From Pseudomonadota bacterium (lineage in GTDB: Bacteria; Pseudomonadota; Gammaproteobacteria; Pseudomonadales; Oleiphilaceae): 64,000 nucleotides of DNA. Both the position numbers and the translations under genes were made by a program. The stretch is taken from contig PDPE01000036.1 in NCBI GenBank assembly GCA_002747395.1, positions 18,766 through 82,765 of the forward strand, written 5' to 3'. The notes below the pieces were generated by a model. The model was not told the DNA's origin. It saw nothing but the letters and a program-made list of their open reading frames with translations, and did no database searches. Shown here piece by piece: positions 52,963 through 62,551 of this stretch (position 1 is the stretch's first letter; every line of letters begins with the position of its first letter).

Positions 52963-53568
52963 TCATCGCCTGATTATGCCGACACCCAGACCCTCGATTT
53001 CCAATTGTTGTTGCTTCAAGTCAACCACTATGGGGTCAAAGGATTCGTTTTCAGGGAGCAGTCGCACCTTGTTGCCGTCTTTCTGCCAACGTTTGACCGT
53101 CACTTCATCTTCGAGACGGGCCACGACTATTTGGCCATTTCTGACCTGGTTTGTTCTGTGTACCGCTAACAGGTCGCCGTCAAGGATGCCCGCATCCTTC
53201 ATGCTGAATCCGCTGACTCTGAGAAAGTAGTGGGCCGGGGGGGTAAACATTCCTGCCGGAACTTCACAGTATTCGTCAATATTTTCAATTGCCAGAACAG
53301 GGTTTCCTGCTGCCACCTTTCCTACAATGGGGATGCCTTTTGGCTCATCGTTATCCTGGGAAATAATACGGATGCCGCGACTCGCTCCCGGGATCATTTC
53401 AATCGCTCCCTTTCGGGAGAGGGCTTTCAGGTGCTCTTCTGCAGCGTTGGCTGAACGGAACCCCAGCTCTCTGGCAATTTCCGCTCTGGTTGGCGGGTAT
53501 CCCGTTTCATTGAGATGGTTTTTCACCAGTGCCAGTACTTCTGATTGCCTTTTTGTCAGTTTGTCCAT
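52963..53568 (-). CDS. lexA: LexA, SOS repressor
   Basis: Represses DNA damage genes and self-cleaves when bound to RecA. The 201-aa protein has the winged helix-turn-helix ([35 protein letters not shown]), cleavage site Ala87-Gly88 in VAAGNP, catalytic Ser122 (GFSMKD) and Lys159. ATG at 53568 has GAGAGAT upstream; the in-frame extension to 53712 is spurious. It is not adjacent to imuA, which is 8 kb away. Confidence 0.97.
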   Translation of the reverse strand: MDKLTKRQSEVLALVKNHLNETGYPPTRAEIARELGFRSANAAEEHLKALSRKGAIEMIPGASRGIRIISQDNDEPKGIPIVGKVAAGNPVLAIENIDEYCEVPAGMFTPPAHYFLRVSGFSMKDAGILDGDLLAVHRTNQVRNGQIVVARLEDEVTVKRWQKDGNKVRLLPENESFDPIVVDLKQQQLEIEGLGVGIIRR

Positions 53569-53645
53569 CTTGATCTCTCTTTCAGAAAAGTGATTTGTTC
53601 TCAATTCGGGATTTTTTTCAATGCATGCATGCCAGTGTGCATTTG

Positions 53646-53665
53646 GCATGTAAATGTATCCAGTA
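53646..53665. promoter_or_regulatory. Probable LexA box upstream of lexA
   Basis: On the minus strand TACTGGATACATTTACATGC matches 14 of 20 positions of the gammaproteobacterial TACTG-TATATATA-TACAGTA consensus, 78 bp before the lexA start. The 303-bp gap 53569-53871 also holds ATGCATGCAT and a UUCG-loop hairpin AAGCC/GGCTT (53680-53693); no gene is seen. Confidence 0.6.
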
Positions 53666-53871
53666 TTCATTAATTTGTAAAGCCTTCGGGCTTGCAAATT
53701 TGCAAATGGCAAGAGATGAATTATCCTGAACTGACATAGAACCGTTTTCTTCGAGAATGACAGGTAGACGGTTACAGGTATGGATATGCGGGTGTATCAA
53801 TCAGATATGGCTTATATCGTCATTTGTCTCGGATTATGGAAATTTCGAATCAAAAACACATGGGGACGGGT

Positions 53872-56181
53872 ATGCTGGAAAGAGTAGCGCAATTTAAAGG
53901 TTCTTGTACTCCGCATGTGATTCGTATACTGGTTTGTTGCATAGTCTTTTGCGGGCAGATTTCGGGTTTGGCCGCCGCTGATCGTGCTTCTTCGCCCGGG
54001 GATGTGCGAATTCTGGTTGATGCGACCACTATGGCAAACCTGGTTGACAAGACCGAGCTGAGAAAGGTTTTGGTGGAATCAACCGCAGGATTCTTCTTGA
54101 CTGAAGGCGACTTTGTTGGTGTCTGGACCTTTGGTGATGAAACAAGGCCCGTTTTACCCTACGGTCCTTTGACTGAAAGCCGGAGACAGAAGCTTGCATC
54201 AGAGATAGAAGTCATTCGTTGGAAAGACCGGGAGCGCAATCTCAGAAAGGCGCTGGAAAAGGTGGTTTTTCTCAATGATGAAGTCGATCAGTCCGAGGTT
54301 GTCCTGATAACCGGCGGCGGCAATGCTACTGGACGTTCAATACGCAATGCGTTACTGGATGACTATATAATGAACACCATTGCCCCTTTGCTGGAAAAAA
54401 GGGGGATCAAACTCAGTGTGATTGAGTTGGCAAACAAGGATGAGGCCTTCTTTCATAGATTGGTGAGACGCGTCAGGGGAAATTACCTGACGTTACAGGA
54501 TCAACCGGACAAACTCTACAGTGCGATCCGCCATTTGGCCGAGAATTTCGGGCTAACCGCAGAATATACATCAAACAATAAATTTGCGTTGATGTCCCAT
54601 TTCCATGAGATAGGCATCATTGTATCCGGTGTTCCACCTCATCGGGTTACTCTGTCTCACCCGGAAGGATGGAGACTGACGGGGCGTGACTCCCCCCTTT
54701 CGGTCACCTGGTCGCAATTTAGCAGTAACACTCTGATCAGAATTACCCGGGCCGCGCTTGCGGATTTACCATCAGAAGTTTCTTTTTGGGAAGTCGGTGG
54801 TACGGGGCGACGTCGCGCCCTGCTCGTCGGCAAACCTGTGTCTTATCTTGCAGGTGTAGTACCAGACCCGAGCCAACTGATTGGCATGATGGGCCGACGA
54901 CCCAAACCGGACTTTTCCCGGCATGTGGAATCAGAGCCCGAAAAAACAGAAGACTTTGGTGATGGCTTCAATTTTGCCACTTTCAGTATCGAAGAGGAAA
55001 CCGCCGGCTGGTTCAAGGGAGAGGCAGGACTGGAAGCCAGACTGTTTGGCAAGGAAGGCCTGAACGGGCAGGATAAAACATCAGGCTCTGTCAGAATCCA
55101 GCCCGAAATAGATTACCTGACCGAGAGCGAATCAAACCTGTTTGAGATGACATTGTTTGCCCGTCTTGATAGCAATGACGAAGAACGTTCTCACTTTGAT
55201 ATTCGCGAACTGATCTGGACTCATGTGGGTGAAAATGCCTGGGAAACCAAAGCAGGTATCGGCAAGGTGTTTTGGGGGGTAACAGAAAGCCAGCATTTGG
55301 TTGATATTGTGAATCAGACAGATTTGGTCGAAAACCCTGACGGTGAAGACAAACTGGGCCAACCAATGGTGGAGTTTGCCTACGAGTCAGAGTGGGGGAA
55401 TTTTGACTTCTACTGGTTATGGTATTTCCGGGAAAGAACTTTCCCCGGCGCTGATGGACGTCTTGGTTCCCCGATTGAAATTGATGCAAGTGCGGTGACC
55501 TATGCGTCTGGTTCCGAGGCGGCCAATCAGGATTTTGCATTTCGTTACTCCAATTACCAGGGCGCTCTGGAGTATGCTTTCACCTGGTTTTCCGGTACCA
55601 ACCGGGAACCCGTTTTTCTGTTCAATGGTGACCTGCAGAACCCGGGACTGATACCTCATTATACGACTATTGACCAGGCCGGGGTGGAGTTGCAGTACGT
55701 TTGGGAAGACTGGTTGTTGAAGTTTGAGGGAATTACTCGCAGTGGCGCAGGAGACAGGTATACAGCAGCCACCGCCGGTTTTGAGTTTACCCAGGTGGGC
55801 ATTTTCGATACGGCAATGGATCTCGGCTGGCTGGTTGAATATTTGTGGGATGATCGCGGGGATCGTGCAAGTACTGCGTTTGAACATGACTGGTTTGTCG
55901 GTTGGCGCTGGACAGCCAATGATGAAGATGCCACAGAAGCCCTGCTGGGCGGAATCTGGGATCCCGAGTCAAACGATGTGTTTTATTCCCTGGAAGCCAG
56001 CAGACGTATTGGTCAGAATATGAAGGTTGTGGCGGAAGCTCGTGTATTTTCCGGTGGAGCACCTTACCCGCAAAGCCTCCCGGGTATGTTGCAAATGCTG
56101 GCCAACCCGGCAGTCGAGTACAAAACCTCCTCGCTCCGGAAAGAGGATTACTTGCAAATTGAATTTATCTACTATTTTTAA
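53872..56181 (+). CDS. Exported von Willebrand A domain - outer-membrane beta-barrel fusion
   Basis: A 769-aa protein. It begins with a signal peptide (hydrophobic ILVCCIVFCGQISGLAAA). Residues about 45-235 are a von Willebrand A domain (DVRILVDATTMANL, VLITGGGNATG) with a partly altered metal site (Asp-Ala-Thr instead of DxSxS). Residues about 370-769 look like an outer-membrane barrel: alternating strands rich in Tyr/Trp/Asp, GIGKVFWGVTESQHLVDIVNQTD, and a C-terminal aromatic end IEFIYYF that fits the BAM-recognised last strand. ATG at 53872 has GGGGAC upstream; ATG at 53836 is possible. I do not recognise a described protein with this combination. Confidence 0.65.
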   Translation: MLERVAQFKGSCTPHVIRILVCCIVFCGQISGLAAADRASSPGDVRILVDATTMANLVDKTELRKVLVESTAGFFLTEGDFVGVWTFGDETRPVLPYGPLTESRRQKLASEIEVIRWKDRERNLRKALEKVVFLNDEVDQSEVVLITGGGNATGRSIRNALLDDYIMNTIAPLLEKRGIKLSVIELANKDEAFFHRLVRRVRGNYLTLQDQPDKLYSAIRHLAENFGLTAEYTSNNKFALMSHFHEIGIIVSGVPPHRVTLSHPEGWRLTGRDSPLSVTWSQFSSNTLIRITRAALADLPSEVSFWEVGGTGRRRALLVGKPVSYLAGVVPDPSQLIGMMGRRPKPDFSRHVESEPEKTEDFGDGFNFATFSIEEETAGWFKGEAGLEARLFGKEGLNGQDKTSGSVRIQPEIDYLTESESNLFEMTLFARLDSNDEERSHFDIRELIWTHVGENAWETKAGIGKVFWGVTESQHLVDIVNQTDLVENPDGEDKLGQPMVEFAYESEWGNFDFYWLWYFRERTFPGADGRLGSPIEIDASAVTYASGSEAANQDFAFRYSNYQGALEYAFTWFSGTNREPVFLFNGDLQNPGLIPHYTTIDQAGVELQYVWEDWLLKFEGITRSGAGDRYTAATAGFEFTQVGIFDTAMDLGWLVEYLWDDRGDRASTAFEHDWFVGWRWTANDEDATEALLGGIWDPESNDVFYSLEASRRIGQNMKVVAEARVFSGGAPYPQSLPGMLQMLANPAVEYKTSSLRKEDYLQIEFIYYF

Positions 56182-56208
56182 CAGCCCGATTATTTTTAAC
56201 AGACCGAC
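56173..56208. repeat. Tandem duplication, 2 x 18 nt, across a stop codon
   Basis: TATTTTTAACAGNCCGA is repeated; the first unit contains the TAA stop of the VWA-barrel gene and the second an out-of-use copy just after it. It is the same class of 12-18 nt duplication found at other gene boundaries. Confidence 0.75.
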
Positions 56209-56239
56209 TTGACACGGGTTACCGGGTGATTGGCCGCAG

Positions 56240-59200
56240 TCAGTGAAAATCCCGGCTTTTAATCCTGACTGGCACATTCGGGCACAGTTGTTCCAGATCC
56301 TGTGTGCGGTCGGTTAACCTGCCTGCAATAATATGGATGACATCGCCCTCCCGTTCCAGTATTCCTGTAACCTGCAACAGCACTGAATTTATCAGAGCCT
56401 TGCGCTGTGCCCGTGCGGTTGACAGCCAGACAATAATATTGCAGTTACCCGTTTCGTCTTCAAGAGTCACAAAGGTGACGCCCGAACCGGAGCCAGGCCG
56501 CTGTCTTCCCGTTACCAGCCCGGCGACGGATACCAGACTGCCGTGATGCATGGCGGGCAATTCCCGAGCTGTTTTGCAGTTGTTTAGCCAATGAAGGCCG
56601 CGACTATGGTTGTGCTTCCTTCGCAAAAGATCGAGAGGGTGTTTGTCAACTGACAGCCCCAGAGACAGGTAATCCTCCTGCATATCCTCTGCCTCTGTCG
56701 GGTGTTCAGGTTGAAATTGTCCGGGAGAAAAAGGCATGTATCTCCGGGGACTTTCTTCCTGTATGGATTGCTCACTGTCAAAAACAGGCCGTTCCGGCTC
56801 AATCGCCAGAATATCCCACCTTGCCTGATAGCGGTGTTGTGACAGGCCTGATAAAGCACCTGCTCCTGCCAGTATTTCCAGCTCATGGGGGTGCAGGGAG
56901 GCCACTTTTCCCAATTCAGCGATGGTCTGGTAACCCAGGGCAGGGCGGAACCTGATGACGTTTGTGATGGTATGTTTTGGCAACTGTTTTACGATTCGGA
57001 ACCCCAACCGGATTGCCGGCTGCCCGGAATCATCACCAAAGGCAGGCTGATGGTGCCAGTGGCTATGATTGATATCCACTCCCAACAGGGTAATGCCGTG
57101 GTACCGGGCATCCTGAATCAACTGCGAGGCAGAATAAAAACCCATCGGCAGACTGTTGAGCAAGCCACAGTAAAATGCAGCGGGTTCATGGTACTTTAAC
57201 CAGGCAGAGGTATACACCAGTAAGGCAAAACTGGCAGCATGGGATTCGGGAAAGCCATATTCGCCAAAGCCACTGATCTGCCGACATATACGCCTGGCAA
57301 ACTCGGCAGAGTGGCCACGTTCTGTCATGCCCGCTATTAATTTATCCTGGAAAGGTTTTAATTTTCCATTATGTTTCCAACTTGCCATTGCTCGCCGGAG
57401 CTGGTCGGCCTCACCTGCCGAGAAGCCTGCCGCCACCATCGCCAGTTTGATTACCTGCTCCTGAAATATGGGCACTCCCAGCGTGCGCTTCAGTACGGCT
57501 TCAACGGCTTTGTTTGGGTAGTGCACCGGTTCGAGTCCATTTCGCCTGCGCAGATAGGGGTGAACCATGTCGCCCTGAATCGGGCCGGGCCTGACAATCG
57601 CCACCTGCACCACCAGGTCGTAGTAGCTGGCAGGTTTCAATCTGGGCAGCATACCGGTTTGCGCTCGTGACTCTACCTGAAATACACCAACACTATCACC
57701 TTTTTGCAGCATCCGGTAAACGGCCGGGTCTTCTTTGGGAATTTCATTCAGGGCTTTGGGAAACCTTTTGTATTGCCGGATCATATCAAGGGTTTTTCTT
57801 ATTGCGCTTAACATACCCAGACCCAGTATATCCACCTTAAGTAAACCCAGCGTTTCCAGATCGTCTTTATCCCATTGTATGACTGTTCGGTCAGCCATAC
57901 CGGCATTTTCAATTGGAACCAGTTGGCTCATGGGGCCTGAGGAAATAACGAAACCTCCCACATGTTGTGAAAGATGTCTGGGAAACCCGAGAATCTGCTC
58001 TGCCATCTCGAACAGTTGTTGGCCGGTGAAACTGTTGTCATTGATTCCCGAGTTTTTCAGTTGCTCCATCCAGGAGGTGCCTTTATCACGCCAGTCAATA
58101 TTGCCGAGCAGTGTTTCAATATGGTTTGAGTCAATACCAAGTGCCTTGCCAACATCCCGCAGGGCGCTTTTTCCCCGATAGGTGATGACTGTTGCTGTGA
58201 TGGCAGAGCGGTGGCGACCATACTTTCCGTAGATATACTGAATCACTTCTTCGCGGCGTTCGTGTTCGAAATCAACATCGATGTCCGGCGGTTCATTGCG
58301 TTCTCTGGAAATAAAGCGTTCAAACAGAAGTGATATCTGTGTCGGGTCTACCTCTGTAATGCCCAGACAATAGCAAACGATCGAGTTGGCTGCCGAGCCG
58401 CGACCCTGACACAGAATTTGCCGGGATTTGGCGAAGCGTACAATATCCTGAATTGTGAGGAAGTAGTGCGCGTACGAAAGCTCCTTGATGAGTGACAGCT
58501 CTTTATCAATCAGGTGACGAAGGGAAAGGGAAAGTCCATCGGGGAAGCGACGGGAAATGCCCTGATTGACCAGTTGTTGCAAATACTCGATGGCGCTCAA
58601 CCCCGGGGGCACCAGTTCACCGGGGTATTCATAGCGCAATTCGTTGAGTGAAAATGTGCATCGGTCAGCGATAGCGAGAGTTTCGGATAACCATTTCAGC
58701 GGGTAAAGACGTTGCAGTTTCCGGCGAGGCCTCAAATAACGCTCATGGTTGCTCGGCAGATGAAAGCCTGCTTCCTGTATTGTCAGGCCCAGCCTGATTG
58801 CCGTCAGCGTATCCTGCAGTTTTTTTCGTCGGGCAATATGCATATGAACATCACCGGCGGCGGTGAGCGGCAGGGACAACTTTTGAGCCAGAAGCGTGAT
58901 CAGTGGCAAGGTTCTCGCCTCATGGCCTTCAAGAATACGCTCGATCGTCACCCATATGCGGTGACTGAAGTGCCGCTGAAGGTGTTTCCCATACTGGAAC
59001 AGGCGCTCAATCTGGCTTGATACACTGACAATTTCCTGACTGTTTGTAGTGTGTTGGATCTGCTGAAGTGTATGGCCCGGCATCCATAATGCCAGGCAGT
59101 GGGGTAGTGTTTCTTTTGTCAGGTCTGTCAGCCTGGCATCGTATCCCCCTTTTTCTGCCCGTCGTCTGGCTGTGGTGATAAATTGGCACAGCTCACCATA

Positions 59201-59509
59201 GCCTGCACGATTGGTCGCAAGCAATACCAGTTTAACAGGAGCATCAGACAGGGTAATTTCGGTACCCACTATCACTTTCAGCCTGGTATTTCTGGCTGCA
59301 CAATGAGCACGAACCACACCTGATACAGAACACTCATCGGTGATCGCCAGCGCTTTATAGCCCAGCCTGATTGCCTGTTCGACCAGTTCTTCCGGGTGGG
59401 AGGCGCCACGCAGGAAGGTAAAGTTGGTCAGGCAGTGCAGCTCGGCATAGTCCTGTATGGCATGGCCTTGTGTGGCAGAGCTGCCTGATGACCTAGCTGA
59501 ACCAGCCAT
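56240..59509 (-). CDS. dnaE2: Error-prone DNA polymerase DnaE2 (ImuC)
   Basis: Catalytic subunit of the ImuA-ImuB-DnaE2 mutasome that bypasses DNA lesions. The 1089-aa protein has a PHP domain (DYAELHCLTNFTFLRGASHP, AITDECSVSGVVRAH), polymerase motifs (CQGRGSAANSIVCYCLGI, PPDIDVDFEHERREEV with the catalytic aspartates, and VVQVAIVRPGPIQGDMVHPYLRRR), and an OB domain near the end. It lacks the C-terminal tau/exonuclease-binding region of DnaE1 and equals DnaE2 in length. ATG at 59509 overlaps the imuB stop by 17 bp; the in-frame TTG at 59575 is unlikely. Confidence 0.95.
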   Translation of the reverse strand: MAGSARSSGSSATQGHAIQDYAELHCLTNFTFLRGASHPEELVEQAIRLGYKALAITDECSVSGVVRAHCAARNTRLKVIVGTEITLSDAPVKLVLLATNRAGYGELCQFITTARRRAEKGGYDARLTDLTKETLPHCLALWMPGHTLQQIQHTTNSQEIVSVSSQIERLFQYGKHLQRHFSHRIWVTIERILEGHEARTLPLITLLAQKLSLPLTAAGDVHMHIARRKKLQDTLTAIRLGLTIQEAGFHLPSNHERYLRPRRKLQRLYPLKWLSETLAIADRCTFSLNELRYEYPGELVPPGLSAIEYLQQLVNQGISRRFPDGLSLSLRHLIDKELSLIKELSYAHYFLTIQDIVRFAKSRQILCQGRGSAANSIVCYCLGITEVDPTQISLLFERFISRERNEPPDIDVDFEHERREEVIQYIYGKYGRHRSAITATVITYRGKSALRDVGKALGIDSNHIETLLGNIDWRDKGTSWMEQLKNSGINDNSFTGQQLFEMAEQILGFPRHLSQHVGGFVISSGPMSQLVPIENAGMADRTVIQWDKDDLETLGLLKVDILGLGMLSAIRKTLDMIRQYKRFPKALNEIPKEDPAVYRMLQKGDSVGVFQVESRAQTGMLPRLKPASYYDLVVQVAIVRPGPIQGDMVHPYLRRRNGLEPVHYPNKAVEAVLKRTLGVPIFQEQVIKLAMVAAGFSAGEADQLRRAMASWKHNGKLKPFQDKLIAGMTERGHSAEFARRICRQISGFGEYGFPESHAASFALLVYTSAWLKYHEPAAFYCGLLNSLPMGFYSASQLIQDARYHGITLLGVDINHSHWHHQPAFGDDSGQPAIRLGFRIVKQLPKHTITNVIRFRPALGYQTIAELGKVASLHPHELEILAGAGALSGLSQHRYQARWDILAIEPERPVFDSEQSIQEESPRRYMPFSPGQFQPEHPTEAEDMQEDYLSLGLSVDKHPLDLLRRKHNHSRGLHWLNNCKTARELPAMHHGSLVSVAGLVTGRQRPGSGSGVTFVTLEDETGNCNIIVWLSTARAQRKALINSVLLQVTGILEREGDVIHIIAGRLTDRTQDLEQLCPNVPVRIKSRDFH

Positions 59510-60965
59510 GGATAAACCATTCTCCTTTGCAATCCTGATAAATCCAGGCAATATTGCCGCTGCCGAAACGGGCAATGTAGTAGTCGCGAATCATTTTATC
59601 CGGCGTCCACCATCCGGTAGCAATACGCTCCGGGCCTTGCAGTATTTGTGCGGGAGGGTGTTTCAACAGGCAAGGTGGATCGCAGAGCAAAAGAGGGCGC
59701 TGGACGCCCGTCGTTGTCGGGCGATTCCAGGCGTGGGAGGTGGCTGAATTTGCCGACTTTGTGTTCGGCTTTCGGGGGAAACAGGTGCTGATATAACCTG
59801 CTTTTTCCGGCTGGTGATCCTCTCTTACAATCAGGCGGGATACCTTGTCATTGCCAAGGCGGGCTTGCAAGCGGCTGACAAGTTGCATTTTGTCCCGACC
59901 GGATTGTTCCGTGGAAAAAAGGTCTTTCTGGTTATTGCTGACTTCAAATAGCCGATCCGCATGCAGTAGTATCCGGGTTACGGGAGAGTTCAGATGAATA
60001 GTGTCAAGCCGAAGCAAGGCAAGTTGTAACAATTCCCCTTTTTGTGACTGAGCAGTTGCACTGCGGATAGTGATGACCAGATCGGGTAATACCTGATCCG
60101 GGGAAGTTTGTCTGTGTACCAGAGTCAATTCAACCTGGTCAGTGCAAAGTTGCCTTTGTCGCAAAAAGATTTCCAGTTCGGAAAAGAGCCGGTTTAACGG
60201 GAAAAGCAGGCCCGATTTGTCCGTTATATCATGGCAAAATGCCAGTTTTCTGTGAAAGCGCTCAGGCGGTTTGAAGAGATGTTGGGGGTCCCCGATTTCT
60301 CCCAGTATGCGAGATAGATGAAGGCAAAGGGAGTGACCGAATCTTTTGCCCAATTCATAACGGGGTATGTCCAATACCTGTCGTAGTTGATTGATTCCCA
60401 CTCTATTGAGTTTTTCTGCGCACCCTTCCGGTAAAAAACAATGGTGCAGGGGAGTGCCTCCCAGCGCCCGGGCCAGGTCTTCGGGGTTTTCGTCTGGAGA
60501 GCCCTGGTTGGAGCACGCGAGTATACGTGCGGCCAGAGGCGTAAAGCCTGTTGCCATTTGGTGGTGAAAATCCTGGCTTGACAGGTCTTCCGAGAGGGTT
60601 TTCCATAATGACCTCAAACCTCCGAACAGTCTTCGCATACTGCCAACTTCAAGCAGCAGGCCGTCAGGGAAGAAGGGTGTAATACTGGCTGAATAGTGGT
60701 ATGCCCACTCGGCAAGGGAAAGCAGTTGCTCATGCACCAACTGCTCGTTGTGAGCGACACAGGTCAGTGCCGGTTCCAGGCAAAGCGCTGTATGCAAGGT
60801 CATTCCCTGTTTTATGCCTCGCTCATTGGCGTTCAGATTTGTTGACAGTATCCGGGGAGAGTGTGATGACGGAGGCGACACGATGGCAAGGGGGCCGGTT
60901 TGTGCCGTAGCGCGTTGGTACATATCCACAGGCAGGGAGATAAATTGAATATACAGCCAGAGCAT
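59493..60965 (-). CDS. imuB: ImuB, Y-family polymerase-like mutasome subunit
   Basis: A 490-aa Y-family relative that bridges ImuA, DnaE2 and the sliding clamp. LWLYIQFISLPV begins the family fold without catalytic acidic pair. A clamp-binding motif QKDLF is at about 346-350. The C-terminal region from WTPDKMIRDYYIARF is the ImuB tail. ATG at 60965 has GAGGAGG upstream and lies just after the imuA stop (the two genes are 4 bp apart); the longer in-frame reading to 61070 is discarded. It is co-transcribed with imuA and dnaE2. Confidence 0.9.
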   Translation of the reverse strand: MLWLYIQFISLPVDMYQRATAQTGPLAIVSPPSSHSPRILSTNLNANERGIKQGMTLHTALCLEPALTCVAHNEQLVHEQLLSLAEWAYHYSASITPFFPDGLLLEVGSMRRLFGGLRSLWKTLSEDLSSQDFHHQMATGFTPLAARILACSNQGSPDENPEDLARALGGTPLHHCFLPEGCAEKLNRVGINQLRQVLDIPRYELGKRFGHSLCLHLSRILGEIGDPQHLFKPPERFHRKLAFCHDITDKSGLLFPLNRLFSELEIFLRQRQLCTDQVELTLVHRQTSPDQVLPDLVITIRSATAQSQKGELLQLALLRLDTIHLNSPVTRILLHADRLFEVSNNQKDLFSTEQSGRDKMQLVSRLQARLGNDKVSRLIVREDHQPEKAGYISTCFPRKPNTKSANSATSHAWNRPTTTGVQRPLLLCDPPCLLKHPPAQILQGPERIATGWWTPDKMIRDYYIARFGSGNIAWIYQDCKGEWFIHGWFS

Positions 60966-60969
60966 GTGG

Positions 60970-61737
60970 TCAGCCCTCCTCGGAAAAAGGGTAACATGAT
61001 GTGTTCCAGGGGCCCTGAACCACTTTGTTACTTCTGGCAACAGCGGATAACTCGTCTGACTGTTCAGCATATTTCCCTTCGGCTGGCCAGCTTGTTACAG
61101 AATAGGGCGACAGGCTAATGGTTTTTGCCTGCTGCATTGGCCAGCTTCCCCGTCGTTTGAGCATTTTTATCCTGAGCCGGGATGTATCGGCTGTTTGTGT
61201 GCAGGCACTGAGCAAGATTTTCAATGGAGCCGGGGAGTTGGTTTGTCCTGCCTGAAGTGAGTGAAACACAAAGCAATGGTTTCCCTGATTGTCAGCACAG
61301 AGTTGCAGGCGGCGTATGTGTGTGGGAGATGCCCTCCGGGGCCAGCCCAGAACTGCACTGCACAGACCGCTTTTGAGCCCCTGTTCCATTGCCCATAATT
61401 GTTCTTTGAGATCGTTGGAGCGGACGAGGATGATGTTTTCCGGGCGGATTCCATACTGTTGCAAAGAGGGGCCATAAGGATTGTGGGGCGGAGCGACCCA
61501 TAATATCCACTTGTCCTGCTCACGGGTGAGTTTGTTCAGCAGGGGGACGAGAAGCCTTAGTTCTCCAATACCGGGTGACGGAAGTATCAGTTCAATAACG
61601 CACCCCTTTGGCCAGCCTTCACCGGGTAATAGCCGGTCGAGCGCGTGGAACCCGGTCGAAACGGTTTTCAGCCTCGACCTGGCCTGTGTGCCCTGCCACA
61701 TTTGGGTGTGATTGAGTAAGTCAGTGTGTTTATTCAT
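60970..61737 (-). CDS. imuA: ImuA, RecA-like mutasome subunit
   Basis: A 255-aa SulA/RecA-like protein, first gene of the SOS mutasome operon. VSTGFHALDRLLPGEGWPKGCVIELILPSPGIGELRLLVPLL gives the family fold with a degenerate P-loop (PSPGIGEL instead of GxxxxGKT); WILWVAPPHNPYG, LGWPRRASPTHIRRLQLCAD and a variable tail follow. The start codon directly abuts the LexA operator at 61738-61771, so induction on DNA damage is expected. Confidence 0.9.
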   Translation of the reverse strand: MNKHTDLLNHTQMWQGTQARSRLKTVSTGFHALDRLLPGEGWPKGCVIELILPSPGIGELRLLVPLLNKLTREQDKWILWVAPPHNPYGPSLQQYGIRPENIILVRSNDLKEQLWAMEQGLKSGLCSAVLGWPRRASPTHIRRLQLCADNQGNHCFVFHSLQAGQTNSPAPLKILLSACTQTADTSRLRIKMLKRRGSWPMQQAKTISLSPYSVTSWPAEGKYAEQSDELSAVARSNKVVQGPWNTSCYPFSEEG

Positions 61738-61771
61738 CTTAATATACTGAGTTTATATACAGTATATTAAG
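61738..61771. promoter_or_regulatory. LexA operator of imuA-imuB-dnaE2
   Basis: A perfect 12-bp inverted repeat, CTTAATATACTG and CAGTATATTAAG, with a 10-bp centre AGTTTATATA. The core CTG-N10-CAG is the gammaproteobacterial LexA box. It begins at the base next to the imuA ATG, leaving no room for a normal leader and Shine-Dalgarno other than TTAAG. Confidence 0.9.
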
Positions 61772-61890
61772 GGAGTTCAAGATAAGTGTCAAAGTAAAAC
61801 AGGTAAAATGAATTTGCTATGCTTACAGTGTGGTGAATTGCTTCGCCTCTATTTATAATGAACCCTGGTTTTAAAAAAGGAGTATACCAA

Positions 61891-62469
61891 ATGTCGTTGA
61901 TAGTTCGGCTTGTTCTGATCGCGTGTCTTGTTTTCCCGTCTTTGGCTTCTGCCAGGGTAAAATTGACGGAGCCTGTTCTGGATAACCTGATCGAATCCAT
62001 ACAGTCACTGGAGACCTGGTCGGAGGAAAACAAGCAGAAGTCGCAGCGCCTGGACGATATGGATAAGGGCATTGAAAGCATGTCATCCGCTCAAATGATA
62101 TCCGATATAAAGCGGGCGGGTGTTTATAATGATATTTCTTCTCTGGTGAAAAAACATGGGTTCGATTCGGTCGAACAATGGGCTAATGTATTTGAACGTG
62201 CGATGAAGGCAATGATGGCAAGTGTTATGACAGAACAGGCCGCTCGGTTCAAGAGTCAAATGAATGCTCAAATGGAACAGATAATGAATAACCCGAATCT
62301 GAGCAAGGAACAAAAGCAGGCAATGATGCAAATGATGGAGCAGTCCCGTTCAATCATGCAGTACGGGGATGATGCCGACCCGCAGGATGTGGCAGATGTG
62401 CGGCCTTATATTGATAAATTTAAAGCCGAGATGATGAAGGAGGCCGACGAAGATCAGCACAAGCAGTAG
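61891..62469 (+). CDS. Exported Met-rich helical protein of unknown function
   Basis: A 192-aa protein with a signal peptide (SLIVRLVLIACLVFPSLASA, then RVKLTEP). The mature part is alpha-helical, rich in Met, Gln and Lys (MEQIMNNPNLSKEQKQAMMQMM), and of probable coiled-coil character; it should be periplasmic. I do not recognise a family. ATG at 61891 is set by AAGGAG eight bases before; a more upstream ATG at 61858 would break the signal peptide. It is divergent from imuA and 82 bp before the M48 protease gene. Confidence 0.75.
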   Translation: MSLIVRLVLIACLVFPSLASARVKLTEPVLDNLIESIQSLETWSEENKQKSQRLDDMDKGIESMSSAQMISDIKRAGVYNDISSLVKKHGFDSVEQWANVFERAMKAMMASVMTEQAARFKSQMNAQMEQIMNNPNLSKEQKQAMMQMMEQSRSIMQYGDDADPQDVADVRPYIDKFKAEMMKEADEDQHKQ

Positions 62470-62551
62470 CCGGTGAGGGATGCTATTGGAGGTTTGAGTA
62501 GTCGTCGGATGCGCAGAGGTGATCGTTTGATGACGTATCGGTATACCGCAA

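Noticed and set aside
1..56208. Short tandem duplications as CRISPR-like arrays
   Set aside because: Units are only 12-18 nt, adjacent without spacers and different at each site.
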